Shown piece by piece: positions 23,071 to 30,211 of a stretch of DNA of 30,211 nucleotides (position 1 is its first letter; each line of letters begins with the position of its first letter). The position numbers and the translations under genes are program-made. The stretch lies in contig CAVJCT010000004.1 of the NCBI GenBank assembly GCA_963648205.1, forward strand, positions 1 through 30,211, in the 5' to 3' direction. This stretch comes from UBA1181 sp963648205. Its GTDB lineage: Bacteria; Bacteroidota; Bacteroidia; Bacteroidales; Paludibacteraceae. The notes under the pieces are model-generated. The model saw nothing but the letters and a program-made list of their open reading frames with translations. It made no database searches and was not told the DNA's origin.

Positions 23071-24872
23071 TGTTTGTTATTTAGTGTGATTGTTCTTTTA
23101 TTGTTGTAGTTATATCTCTCACTTTCAATAAGTTGACACACCATCGTTTGCAATTCATTTTTAAAATCTGCTGTTGAATAAGTACCTTTCTCGATCATAC
23201 GCAGTTTTTTCTCCCATTGACCTGTCAACTCTGCCGACTTCAGCAATTCATTTTGAATGGTGTCGATGAGGCTGATGCCAGTAGGGGTGGCTTCGATGTT
23301 TTTACCTTTCTTGCGCATATACTCTCGTTTGTAGAGTGTCTCGATGATGTTGGCGCGAGTTGATGGTCGACCGATTCCGTTTTCCTTCATCAAGTCTCTC
23401 AACTCTTCGTCTTCTACTAATTTACCTGCTGACTCCATTGCTCGAAGCAGTGTTGCCTCTGTGTATGGCTTGGGTGGAGTAGTCTCTTTTTCAGAGAGTT
23501 GAGGCTTGTGCGGACCATGTTCACCCTTCTCGAAACGGGGTAAAACCTTCTCTTCTTCACCGTTTTTTGCATCTTCGGTGATAGTGCCTTTGTCGAACAC
23601 GACACGCCAACCTGGTTTCAAAATTTGCTTTCCTGTAACTTTGAATCCGATATCCTTGACTGCACCTAATACGGTTGTTGTGGAAGTCTCGCAGACGGGG
23701 TAGAAGTTGGCAATGAAACGACGTGCCACCAGATCGAACACCTTCTTTTCTTCGGCAGTCAAGTTGGTTGGATTGACGCCAGTCGGGATGATGGCGTGGT
23801 GGTCGGTTACCTTCGAATTGTCGAATACCTTCTTCGACTTTTCAATTTTACCTCTTAAAACAGGTTCTGTGAGGGCTGCGTAGTCTTTTAGCCCTTGCAT
23901 AATCGGACCGATTTTAGGGTAGATGTCATCACTCAAGAAGGTAGTGTCGACACGAGGGTAGGTGGTAACTTTTTTCTCGTAGAGCGACTGTATGAGTTTG
24001 AGAGTCTCATCGGCTGAGAAACTGAATTGTTTGTTGCATTCCACCTGTAAAGATGTGAGGTCGAACAACTTAGGTGCGTTTTCTTTACCTGCCTTAGCGG
24101 ATATATCGGTGATGAAAAACTCATCATTTTTGACGGTCTCCAAGAATTGTTCTCCCTCTTCTTTAGATGAAAATCTACCTTTGACGGCAGAGAAAGTGGT
24201 GTCGCGGTAGATGGTTTTCAGTTCCCAGTATTTCTCGGGTTTGAAATTCTGAATTTCCAAATGTCTCTTCACAACAAGTGCCAAGGTGGGCGTTTGCACC
24301 CTTCCGATGGAGAGAACCTGCTTGTTGTGACCATATTGGAGGGTGTAGAGACGAGTGGCATTCATGCCGAGAAGCCAGTCGCCTATGGCACGCATAGCCC
24401 CAGCTTCGTAGAGTTTGTTGAAGTCTGATTGTGGTCGCAGTTGAGCAAAGCCCTCCCTTATGGATTCCTCCGTGAGGGATGAAATCCATAGACGTTGGAC
24501 CGGACATTTGCAGCCTGCTTTCTGCATGACCCACCGTTGAATCAACTCTCCTTCTTGGCCGGCATCACCGCAGTTGATGACGCTGTCGGCATCTTTCAAA
24601 AGCGACTCGATGATGTGGAACTGCTTCTTAGAACTGTCATTGTCAATCAGTTTGATGCCAAACGGATTGGGTATCAAAGGCAGTTCGTAGAGTGTCCAAC
24701 GCTTCCAGTTGGGGTTGTAGTCGTGGGGCTCTTTCAGCGTGCAAAGGTGGCCGTATACCCAGGTGACTTGATAGCCGTTCCCCTCGATATAACCGTCTCT
24801 TTTGCTGCGTGCGCCTAAAACTGCTGCAATTTCCCTTGCCACACTGGGCTTCTCTGCTATGCAAACAATCAT
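23067..24872 (-). CDS. topB: DNA topoisomerase III
   Basis: A 601-aa type IA topoisomerase that passes single strands to decatenate DNA and resolve recombination intermediates. Seen: the TOPRIM start CIAEKPSVAREIAAVLG (4-20), the TOPRIM acidic motif INCGDAGQEGELIQRW (99-114), the block SIGRVQTPTLALV (188-200), the catalytic Tyr in TTYPRVDT (Y305), HHAIIPTG, and ENGIGRPSTRANIIETLYKR near the end. It lacks the C-terminal zinc fingers of topoisomerase I, as expected for TopB; Val replaces the common Thr after YPR. Stop is TGA, overlapping the next ATG. Topologically it sits among gyrA and dnaB here, but is in its own minus-strand unit, after htpG. Confidence 0.95.
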   Translation of the reverse strand: MIVCIAEKPSVAREIAAVLGARSKRDGYIEGNGYQVTWVYGHLCTLKEPHDYNPNWKRWTLYELPLIPNPFGIKLIDNDSSKKQFHIIESLLKDADSVINCGDAGQEGELIQRWVMQKAGCKCPVQRLWISSLTEESIREGFAQLRPQSDFNKLYEAGAMRAIGDWLLGMNATRLYTLQYGHNKQVLSIGRVQTPTLALVVKRHLEIQNFKPEKYWELKTIYRDTTFSAVKGRFSSKEEGEQFLETVKNDEFFITDISAKAGKENAPKLFDLTSLQVECNKQFSFSADETLKLIQSLYEKKVTTYPRVDTTFLSDDIYPKIGPIMQGLKDYAALTEPVLRGKIEKSKKVFDNSKVTDHHAIIPTGVNPTNLTAEEKKVFDLVARRFIANFYPVCETSTTTVLGAVKDIGFKVTGKQILKPGWRVVFDKGTITEDAKNGEEEKVLPRFEKGEHGPHKPQLSEKETTPPKPYTEATLLRAMESAGKLVEDEELRDLMKENGIGRPSTRANIIETLYKREYMRKKGKNIEATPTGISLIDTIQNELLKSAELTGQWEKKLRMIEKGTYSTADFKNELQTMVCQLIESERYNYNNKRTITLNNKQ

Positions 24873-24924
24873 AACTCTAAATTTTCTTCGTTCTGCGAAG
24901 TTACGAATTTTTTGCCATATAAAA

Positions 24925-24959
24925 GAAGGTCTCAGAGCGTTGAATGCTCCGAGACCTTC
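24925..24959 (-). terminator. Terminator-like hairpin between htpG and topB
   Basis: A 14-bp stem (24925-24938 with 24946-24959) and 7-nt loop. The single non-Watson-Crick position is a U-G wobble on minus-strand RNA and A-C on plus. The trailing minus-strand run is only TTTT then ATAT, so it may leak into topB. Confidence 0.7.
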
Positions 24960-25017
24960 CTCGTCAAACTAAAAAATTAAAAATATGAAAAATTTGAAAG
25001 AATGTTATGGACGACGA

Positions 25018-27063
25018 TTAAATCAATTCAAAACTTCTCTTGATGAATTGGCTGAGTGCTTCGCCCTTCAACAAGTTGTTGGACAACAAAGTAAGGTCAA
25101 CGATCTGTTTAACAGACTTTTGGTCTTTAGAGAAATCTTCGTAGATGGCTGTCTGCTCTTTCTTCTTAGCATCCAAATCTGCGTCGATTTGTTTCAACTC
25201 GTCTTTGATAGCCTCTGCCAAGTCTGCCTCTTTCTTGTCGCCCTTGAGGTCACTACGTTTCTTCTCCAATTCGCTGATCTGAGCCTCGATTGGAGCAACT
25301 TTGTCTTGTGTGGCTGCCTTCTCTTCGTTCAAGATTCTCTGAACCAATGGGTGGGAAGTGTTGACAACCATGTTGAATGAGTCTGGCATGTCGCCGTAGA
25401 AACTCATGCCGCCTTGGGTTGCTGCCATCTCCTTCATTCTACGCATAAACTCGTTTTGCGTGATATAGGCTGGTTGACCTTTCTCGTCCAAACTCTCGAA
25501 CGATACGATGAACGAAGCCTTCTCGGAAGTTGGCAATTGCGCGCTGAAGATAGTGGTCAACGCATTGCGCTCGCTGGCTGAAAGTTCAACTTTCTTGGTG
25601 TCCTCTTTCTGAATCAGTCTCTCAACAACATCTGAGTCAACACGTACGAAACGGCTCTTGCCCTCAGACTGCTGCTCCAACTTGCTGATGAAATGAACGT
25701 CTAACTGACCGTCCATCAACAACACGTCGTAACCTTTCTCTTTGGCTGCGTTGATGTAGAGGTGTTGAGCCTCCTCGTTGGTAGCGTAGAGGTAGATGAG
25801 GTTTTTGTCCTTATCGGTTTGGTTGGCTTCGATGAGTTTCTTGTACTCTTCGAGGGTGAAATATTTGCCTTCGACATTCTTTAAAAGAACGAATTTCTCA
25901 GCCTTCTCAGAGAATTTCTCATCAGTCAAGATTCCGTATTCAATGAAGATTTTCAAGTTATCCCACTTGCTTTCGAAATCAGCACGTTGTTGGTTGAAAA
26001 TCTCTTGCAGACGGTCTGCCACCTTCTTGGTGATGTGGTTTGAAATCTTCTTGACATTGCTGTCGCTCTGGAGGTAACTACGAGAAACGTTCAATGGAAT
26101 ATCTGGTGAGTCGATCACACCATGCAACAAGGTAAGGAACTCAGGAACGATGCCCTCTACAGAGTCGGTTACGAACACCTGGTTGCAGTAGAGTTGAATC
26201 TTGTTCTTCTGAATCTCGATGTTGTTTTTGATACGAGGGAAGTAGAGGATACCCGTCAAGTTGAATGGGTAGTCTACGTTCAAATGGATGTAGAACAAAG
26301 GATCCTCAGCGTATGGGTACAACTCGTGGTAGAAATTCTTGTAGTCTTCGTCTTTCAAGTCGGCAGGCTTCTTTGTCCATGCTGGCGTTGTATTGTTGAC
26401 GATGTTATCCTCTTCAGTCTCAACCTGTTTGCCGTCTTTCCACTCTTTCTTCTTGCCGAAAGCGATAGGCACTGCGAGGAATTTGCAGTATTTGTTGAGC
26501 AACTCAGAAATCTTGTTATCTTCCAAGAACTCCTTGTTTTCATCGTCGATGTAGAGGACGATGTCAGTACCTCTCTCTGCCTTGTCGATGTTCTCGATAG
26601 TGTATTCTGGGCTACCGTCGCAACTCCACTTAACGGCTTGCGCACCCTCTTTGTACGACTTTGTTACGATTTCCACTTTCTTTGAAACCATGAAAGAAGA
26701 GTAGAAGCCCAAACCAAAGTGTCCGATGATGGCGTTGGCGTCGTTCTTGTATTTCTCCAAGAACTCCTCTGCACCTGAGAATGCGATTTGGTTGATGTAT
26801 TTGTCGATCTCCTCTTCAGTCATTCCGATACCGTGGTCGGAGATGGTGAGTGTGCCAGCCTCTTTGTCCAATTTCACACGGACTGTGGTGTCGCCCATTT
26901 CTCCTTTGAAATCACCCACTGAAGAGAGTGTCTTCAACTTTTGAGTAGCATCAACGGCATTTGAAACAACCTCACGAAGGAAAATATCGTGGTCGCTGTA
27001 AAGAAATTTTTTGATGACGGGGAAGATGTTATCGGTCGTTACCCCAATGTTTCCTTTTTGCAT
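25018..27063 (-). CDS. htpG: Chaperone HtpG (Hsp90 family)
   Basis: A 681-aa bacterial Hsp90, an ATP-driven dimeric cytoplasmic chaperone. Seen: the N-terminal GHKL ATPase with REVVSNAVDATQKL (Glu, Asn and Asp of the ATP site near 31-38), SDHGIGMTEEEI, and GHFGLGFYSSFMVS (lid region); the middle domain with FPRIKNNIEIQKNKIQLYCN and RSYLQSD; and a C-terminal dimerisation region in which MADSF-like MPDSFNMVVNTSHPLVQ is followed by a long charged coiled-coil insert (about 590-650). That insert makes it about 50 residues longer than E. coli HtpG, common in Bacteroidota. Probably heat-inducible; a pair of TGnCA inverted repeats lies 90-140 bp upstream. The hairpin at 24925-24959 follows. Confidence 0.96.
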   Translation of the reverse strand: MQKGNIGVTTDNIFPVIKKFLYSDHDIFLREVVSNAVDATQKLKTLSSVGDFKGEMGDTTVRVKLDKEAGTLTISDHGIGMTEEEIDKYINQIAFSGAEEFLEKYKNDANAIIGHFGLGFYSSFMVSKKVEIVTKSYKEGAQAVKWSCDGSPEYTIENIDKAERGTDIVLYIDDENKEFLEDNKISELLNKYCKFLAVPIAFGKKKEWKDGKQVETEEDNIVNNTTPAWTKKPADLKDEDYKNFYHELYPYAEDPLFYIHLNVDYPFNLTGILYFPRIKNNIEIQKNKIQLYCNQVFVTDSVEGIVPEFLTLLHGVIDSPDIPLNVSRSYLQSDSNVKKISNHITKKVADRLQEIFNQQRADFESKWDNLKIFIEYGILTDEKFSEKAEKFVLLKNVEGKYFTLEEYKKLIEANQTDKDKNLIYLYATNEEAQHLYINAAKEKGYDVLLMDGQLDVHFISKLEQQSEGKSRFVRVDSDVVERLIQKEDTKKVELSASERNALTTIFSAQLPTSEKASFIVSFESLDEKGQPAYITQNEFMRRMKEMAATQGGMSFYGDMPDSFNMVVNTSHPLVQRILNEEKAATQDKVAPIEAQISELEKKRSDLKGDKKEADLAEAIKDELKQIDADLDAKKKEQTAIYEDFSKDQKSVKQIVDLTLLSNNLLKGEALSQFIKRSFELI

Positions 27064-27154
27064 ATTATCGTTTTTTTATTTGTCAAATTATTGTCCGAAG
27101 ACTCCACTCAAGACGTATCAAATAATATGCCAAGATTTTTTTGCTGATGAAACG

Positions 27155-27204
27155 TGACAAACTGTCAGTCTTGTGAAATGGAAACTGCCAATTTTGCAGT
27201 GGCA
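27155..27204. promoter_or_regulatory. Two TGnCA inverted repeats upstream of htpG
   Basis: TGACA-AAC-TGTCA (27155-27167) and TGCCA-N9-TGGCA (27186-27204) lie in the 260-bp gap between htpG and the protease gene, 92-141 bp upstream of the htpG ATG. No TAnnTTTG box is clear near them. They could bind a regulator; this is only a pattern observation. Confidence 0.35.
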
Positions 27205-27243
27205 CTTTCCCCTCAGATTTTTACAAGGTAAGAAATAAAAAAA

Positions 27244-27272
27244 ACTCCGCAGAATCAATTGACCTGCGGAGT
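27244..27272 (-). terminator. Intrinsic terminator after the papain-like protease gene (possibly bidirectional)
   Basis: A perfect 9-bp stem ACTCCGCAG/CTGCGGAGT (27244-27252 with 27264-27272), followed on the minus strand by a long T run and on plus by CTTTTTAT. It lies 51 bp after the protease stop. Confidence 0.85.
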
Positions 27273-27323
27273 CTTTTTATATAAGTATTATGTAAGGTAA
27301 TCTGAAATTATCTTCTCGAAACC

Positions 27324-28769
27324 TTATTTTCTGTTATGCTCTCTGATGAGTGCGTTTTCGATCTCGCTGTTTCTGTAAGCGTTTGGATTGTAAGAACTTA
27401 CCAAAGTGCGGTTGTTAGCGATTGTCTGAGGCAATCCTGCGATTTGGTTTCCAGTGATGAAGAAAGGCTCAACCGACTCTGCTGTTACAAATGAGAAATT
27501 GTTGCTGCGGTTGCCGTCTCCTTGCTCGTCGAATGGGTCGGCGATGAGAGCCAAGTAATATTTGCCGTCTGGCATATTCTCAGGGATTGCATAGGTGTAA
27601 GTGTAGGTTGCTTCGCTACCAACAGCCAATGCAGTCTCGTTTGTCGTCTCCATTACGAAATAGTGGTTGGCGAAGTGTTTAGCCTTGAACAAAACGTATG
27701 CTACAGTGTATTTGCCTGCTTCAATCGTTGTTTTAGAGTCGTTCTTCAAGGTGTAGGTAACGGTGCGTGTGCCGTCGCCATTGTTGACATCATCCTTGAC
27801 GAAAACTGCCACATCAGGACCGGAAACCGCAGAAGCCGATTTCGTTGAAGAAGTGGAAGTGGAGTTGCTTGCTGTCCATACACCGAAGGCAAATTGGCTG
27901 ACGAAGAAGTCGTAGCCGACCCAGATTGAACCCTCGTCTCCCCAATCATCTGGACCCCAAGAGTTTCTCAAACGGAAAGCCTTCTTGCTATCGTCGTAGC
28001 CAACCACTGCCATTGCATGGTATGCGTGCTGACCATTATAAGTATCGTTGTCGGAGGTGATGACGTTTGAACTGTTCCATGACATGAAACGGTCGCCCAA
28101 TTTCGCACCCACTACAACCGGACCTTTCTGCAAATATGCTTTGATGTTGTCAACGGTCATGCCGTATGCTTTACCGGTTGAACTCATTTCGGCAGAGTAG
28201 GCAACGATACGATATTGTCCTAATTTATTGGTTGAACCCTTACCAGAAACACCATCGCAGGTCATTTTGCTGTTGGTGAAAGGCACTTGAGCCATTGTCG
28301 CGCAACCTTTAGAAATCAATGTTTCAAATGCAGGGTCGAAGTTAGAGCCGTTGCAACTGGTTGATTTTCCTGAAGTTGGCATAAGGTGCCACAAATCGAC
28401 AGGGCTACATTGATTAGAGGTTGAACTTGGAGTTGACCATCTTCCACTCATCACGTTCAAGGCTGTCTGAAGGTTGTAGGCAGTTGCCCAAGCCACACAA
28501 GTACCGTATGAGCCTTGGTTTCCAATAGGTGGAAATTTGTTCTCCCAATTCACCTTGGTCTCAGTAACTTCGTCAGACAAATCGTCTGCTGTCTCTTGGT
28601 CGTCAACATCCTCAGTTTCAGGGTTATAACCAAATATGTTAAGTATTTCTGTGATAATGTCTGTAACTGTTTCTATGGTTTCATCATCACAAGAAGTGAA
28701 GAAGACCGAATTGAACATAAGGCAAGGAATAACCGCCCAAATACCTAATTTTTGTCTAAATTTAGTCAT
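27324..28769 (-). CDS. Papain-like (C1A) cysteine protease lipoprotein
   Basis: A 481-aa exported peptidase. Seen: signal peptide with lipobox FTSC (C27), an acidic spacer (DDETIETVTD through about residue 70) that favours surface export in Bacteroidota, then a papain domain. The catalytic set is complete: Q85 in GNQGSYGTC, C91, H251 in AYHAMAVVGYDD, and N269 in RNSWGPDDWGDEG. There is no inhibitory propeptide of usual size, since the catalytic Cys lies only 64 residues after the lipid anchor. Residues about 320-435 form a CARDB/Ig-like domain (SGPDVAVFVKDDVNNGDGTR, then ...GNRSNNFSF). A surface protease for host or dietary protein is likely. It ends at 27244-27272 and has a TACTTTTG box upstream. 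Confidence 0.9.
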   Translation of the reverse strand: MTKFRQKLGIWAVIPCLMFNSVFFTSCDDETIETVTDIITEILNIFGYNPETEDVDDQETADDLSDEVTETKVNWENKFPPIGNQGSYGTCVAWATAYNLQTALNVMSGRWSTPSSTSNQCSPVDLWHLMPTSGKSTSCNGSNFDPAFETLISKGCATMAQVPFTNSKMTCDGVSGKGSTNKLGQYRIVAYSAEMSSTGKAYGMTVDNIKAYLQKGPVVVGAKLGDRFMSWNSSNVITSDNDTYNGQHAYHAMAVVGYDDSKKAFRLRNSWGPDDWGDEGSIWVGYDFFVSQFAFGVWTASNSTSTSSTKSASAVSGPDVAVFVKDDVNNGDGTRTVTYTLKNDSKTTIEAGKYTVAYVLFKAKHFANHYFVMETTNETALAVGSEATYTYTYAIPENMPDGKYYLALIADPFDEQGDGNRSNNFSFVTAESVEPFFITGNQIAGLPQTIANNRTLVSSYNPNAYRNSEIENALIREHNRK

Positions 28770-28832
28770 ATAGTTTACTATTTAATTGTAATTCACCTTT
28801 TTGACACGATAATGGTGTCTTTTAAGTTCGTT

Positions 28833-28840
28833 CAAAAGTA
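28833..28840 (-). promoter_or_regulatory. Candidate -7 box (TACTTTTG) for the protease gene
   Basis: The minus strand reads TACTTTTG, a full TAnnTTTG match, 64 bp before the ATG at 28769 (leader of about 57 nt). No TTTG at the -33 spacing. Confidence 0.5.
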
Positions 28841-28909
28841 GTATTTTTATAAAAATAACCGTAGTTTTTTAGCCGAAATGGTGCATGCAAATGAAGATTT
28901 GCTATAATA

Positions 28910-29575
28910 CTAAGGTGTCTTCACGTTTTTAAATTTTTCCACATCTTCGTAATATTCAAAAACGTCAAAGTTTTGGATTCCCATCTCTCCTAATATCTTT
29001 TTGCTTTTTTCCACATCTTTTTGAGTATTGTGATGGGGAATTAGAGGAAGACGCACCGTGATGATATCCGATCCGACTTTGTTGACCAACCATTTGAGAT
29101 TGTCGAACACACGTTGGTTGGAAGCCTTGGTGTATTGATGGTAAATCTCGTTGTTGGTATCCTTCATATCGACGATGAAATGATTGATGCGAGAAACTAC
29201 TTTCTCAATGTTGTGGAGTGGCACGTTGAGTGAGGTCTCGAGAGTGATTCTCCATTGCGGTGGACAAAGAGAACCAAACGCCTGAATGAAATCGGGGTGG
29301 AGTAGCGGTTCGCCTCCTCCGAAGGTAACGCCCCCTTCCGTGGATAGGAAATAGAGGTTGTCGATGTAGACAGTCTCCAACAATTCTTGTGGCGTGAAAC
29401 GTTTGTACTTTTCAACGTTGTCTTGCCACGAATGAGGGTTGAGACAATAACGACAACGGAGCGGACAACCCCATAATCCTACGAGGGTCGTAACTCATTG
29501 ACCATCAGTCGACATTCGTAATCGGTGAATGCCAATGACAGGTGCGTTAAGTTTGATTTCAGTCTGATTTTCCAT
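28910..29575 (-). pseudogene. Radical-SAM activase-like protein interrupted by an in-frame TGA
   Basis: From ATG 29575 the frame reads 26 codons ending STDGQ, then TGA (29497-29495), then continues open without shift to TAG at 28910 (221 codons in total). The peptide after the TGA is VTTLVGLWGCPLRCRYC, holding the radical-SAM CX3CX2C cluster (C37, C41, C44), and later GGVTFGGGEPLLH (81-93), the SAM-binding GGE motif. The TGA occupies the place where relatives have Gly in the DGxGVTTLV block, one base from GGA. No ATG, GTG or TTG start precedes the cluster after the TGA, so a restart would lose the [4Fe-4S] site. Size and motifs fit short glycyl-radical-enzyme or PFL-activase-like proteins. 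It is either a fresh nonsense mutation, a sequence error, or recoded. The small Cys-rich gene ends directly before its ATG. Confidence 0.8.
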
Positions 29576-29785
29576 TTAATTGCTCTTTTGAAACGACTTC
29601 CCCATACGGCTGCGTTTGTTAATCTCGTTCTGCAAATAGACCAATTCAGAGTCGCATTTGGGGCAAGTACCCAAGCATTCTCCCTGAAAATCACACTCTT
29701 TTGTACTGAAAGGGATGTTGTTGTCTTTCGCAATTTTCTTGCGAATTTCCATCAAAATTCTGCACTTTTCTTTTCCTGTATTCAT
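29576..29785 (-). CDS. Small Cys-rich protein, translationally joined to the radical-SAM gene
   Basis: A 69-aa cytoplasmic protein read from ATG 29785. Seen: a basic helical N-terminus (KCRILMEIRKKIAKDNNI), then five clustered or nearby Cys, KECDFQGECLGTCPKC, giving C-x5-C-x3-C-x2-C spacing, and a helical tail EL-VYLQNEINKRSRMGKSF. The arrangement looks like a zinc ribbon or Fe-S site. Its TAA stop (29578-29576) is followed with no gap by the ATG of the radical-SAM frame, so the two must be read together. I know similar small Cys-rich proteins next to activase-like radical-SAM genes in Bacteroidales, but no defined function. An upstream extension to 29887 would rely on a less plausible start and lacks a leader. 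Confidence 0.72.
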   Translation of the reverse strand: MNTGKEKCRILMEIRKKIAKDNNIPFSTKECDFQGECLGTCPKCDSELVYLQNEINKRSRMGKSFQKSN

Positions 29786-30007
29786 GTCGTTTCTTTTTTG
29801 AGTAAAATTAGTTAAAAAAGAAATATTTCGGTATATTTGCCCTTGATATTTTAGCCTTAAGATTATTAGAAATCTTTGATTTCGCAATATTCCATCGAAA
29901 AAATAAATTATTTAACGAGCCATAAAGTTACAACCACCTTGCCTCCTCAAAAGTCAACCTATATTATTGACAAACAAGCAATTAATCAACATGGTAAAGG
30001 TAGCGGT

Positions 30008-30053
30008 AAAAATCCCCCCCAATGCTATATATTAAATTTCAAAAATCCCCCCC
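30008..30053. repeat. Two AAAAATCCCCCCC direct repeats
   Basis: Identical 13-bp copies at 30008-30020 and 30041-30053, start-to-start distance 33 bp, about three helical turns. The second ends 5 bp before the -33 element of the promoter at 30059-30089. The position fits an activator or repressor bound on one DNA face. Confidence 0.7.
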
Positions 30054-30058
30054 TTCCC

Positions 30059-30089
30059 TTTGCCACTCCAAACAAAATCATTACATTTG
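30059..30089 (+). promoter_or_regulatory. Consensus promoter of the right-edge gene (TTTG-N19-TACATTTG)
   Basis: TTTG (30059-30062) and TACATTTG (30082-30089) are exactly 19 bp apart. Transcription would start near 30096, giving a leader of about 33 nt to ATG 30129. A second TACATTTG (30115-30122) has no -33 partner. Confidence 0.8.
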
Positions 30090-30128
30090 CAAAAAAAACA
30101 TTTATATCTTCATTTACATTTGTATTAT

Positions 30129-30211
30129 ATGTACAAATTATTATTACTGACAACTCTAATTGGACTATTCCAAACTGTTTCGGCTCAATATAGCGACAAC
30201 AATGTATTGGG
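30129..30211 (+). CDS. Start of a secreted protein (partial, runs off the right edge)
   Basis: From ATG 30129 the frame is open to the window end, 27 whole codons. It encodes a signal peptide (MYKLLLLTTLIGLFQTVSA, cut after Ala19, typical AxA-like VSA) followed by QYSDNNVL. The Gln directly after the cleavage site is common in Bacteroidota exported proteins. The consensus promoter 40 bp upstream supports it as a true gene. Too little remains to name a family. Confidence 0.75.
   Translation, partial: MYKLLLLTTLIGLFQTVSAQYSDNNVL

Larger units (their letters stand above)
29786..30128. other. Divergent intergenic region (343 bp)
   Basis: No gene is supported. It holds the promoter of the right-edge gene and two A5TC7 direct repeats (see separate entries). 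A TATATTTG on plus at 29832-29839 matches a -7 box but has no -33 partner and no gene close enough. I see no clear minus-strand promoter for the small Cys-rich gene. Confidence 0.6.

Noticed and set aside
26122..26685. 187-codon plus-strand frame opposite htpG
   Set aside because: Shadow of a conserved Hsp90 middle/N-terminal region; hydrophobic, low-complexity translation without family features.
27200..27215. Sigma-54 type promoter (TGGCAC) upstream of htpG
   Set aside because: The -12 TTGC partner is missing at the required distance, and the strand points away from htpG.
29479..29733. Minus-strand 84-codon frame overlapping the small Cys-rich and radical-SAM genes
   Set aside because: Different frame from both. 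Conserved motifs on either side of the TGA are in the same frame, so a frameshift explanation is not needed.
29876..30193. 105-codon plus-strand frame spanning the right intergenic region
   Set aside because: It begins at a TTG, runs through poly-C repeats and the promoter of the next gene, and overlaps that gene's signal peptide in another frame.
1..30211. Genome-wide recoding of TGA suggested by the radical-SAM gene
   Set aside because: topB and yraN end with TGA at the expected protein ends, so TGA is a normal stop here.

Overview
The window is a typical piece of a Bacteroidota (most likely Bacteroidales) chromosome. This rests on Bacteroidota-specific families (a DUF5103/T9SS plug-like protein and a Bacteroidota-style OmpH with its small membrane partner), on promoters of the TTTG-N19-21-TAnnTTTG type, and on the near absence of Shine-Dalgarno sequences. 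I cannot name a genus. TAA, TAG and TGA are all used as stops, so the code is standard. There is no rRNA, insertion sequence, integrase, CRISPR array or prophage.

Layout. (1) 1-7538, minus strand: an AT-rich defence-type operon. It reads PLD-nuclease/SNF2-helicase fusion, then Eco57I-like N6-adenine methyltransferase, then an AAA_13 ATPase with a CPFC zinc-hook-like motif that runs off the left edge. The set matches the candidate 'Hma' (helicase-methylase-ATPase) type, and its last member resembles the PrrC/RloC group. (2) 7640-9768, minus: HAD phosphatase, cytidine deaminase, and an operon of a 75-aa membrane protein plus an OmpH/Skp-like chaperone. (3) 10022-12931, plus: DUF5103 protein and dnaB, convergent with yraN. 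(4) 13472-16104, minus: tRNA-Asn(GTT) and clpC, divergent from gyrA. (5) 16303-20100, plus: gyrA and a secreted TPR protein ending in a strong terminator. (6) 20279-21828, plus: a second defence-like locus, a small ABC-type ATPase followed 5 bp later by a DUF4435/TOPRIM protein, i.e. a compact relative of PARIS (AriA/AriB). (7) 21977-27063: a GT2 glycosyltransferase (plus), then an 85-aa membrane protein, topB and htpG (minus). (8) 27324-29785, minus: a papain-like lipoprotein protease, a radical-SAM gene interrupted by an in-frame TGA, and a small Cys-rich protein. (9) 30129 to the right edge, plus: the start of a secreted protein with a textbook Bacteroidota promoter.

How the parts relate. 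Most of the window is housekeeping: replication and topology (dnaB, gyrA, topB), proteostasis (clpC, htpG, OmpH) and pyrimidine salvage (cdd). Two separate accessory loci are set into it, and both carry hallmarks of anti-phage systems. The regulatory layer is unusually readable. At two places the T-tract of an intrinsic terminator doubles as the -33 TTTG of the next promoter. The PARIS-like pair has a 33-bp GAAA-N6-TTTC palindromic repeat at the predicted 5' end of its mRNA. The right-edge gene has two A5TC7 direct repeats 33 bp apart just upstream of its promoter.
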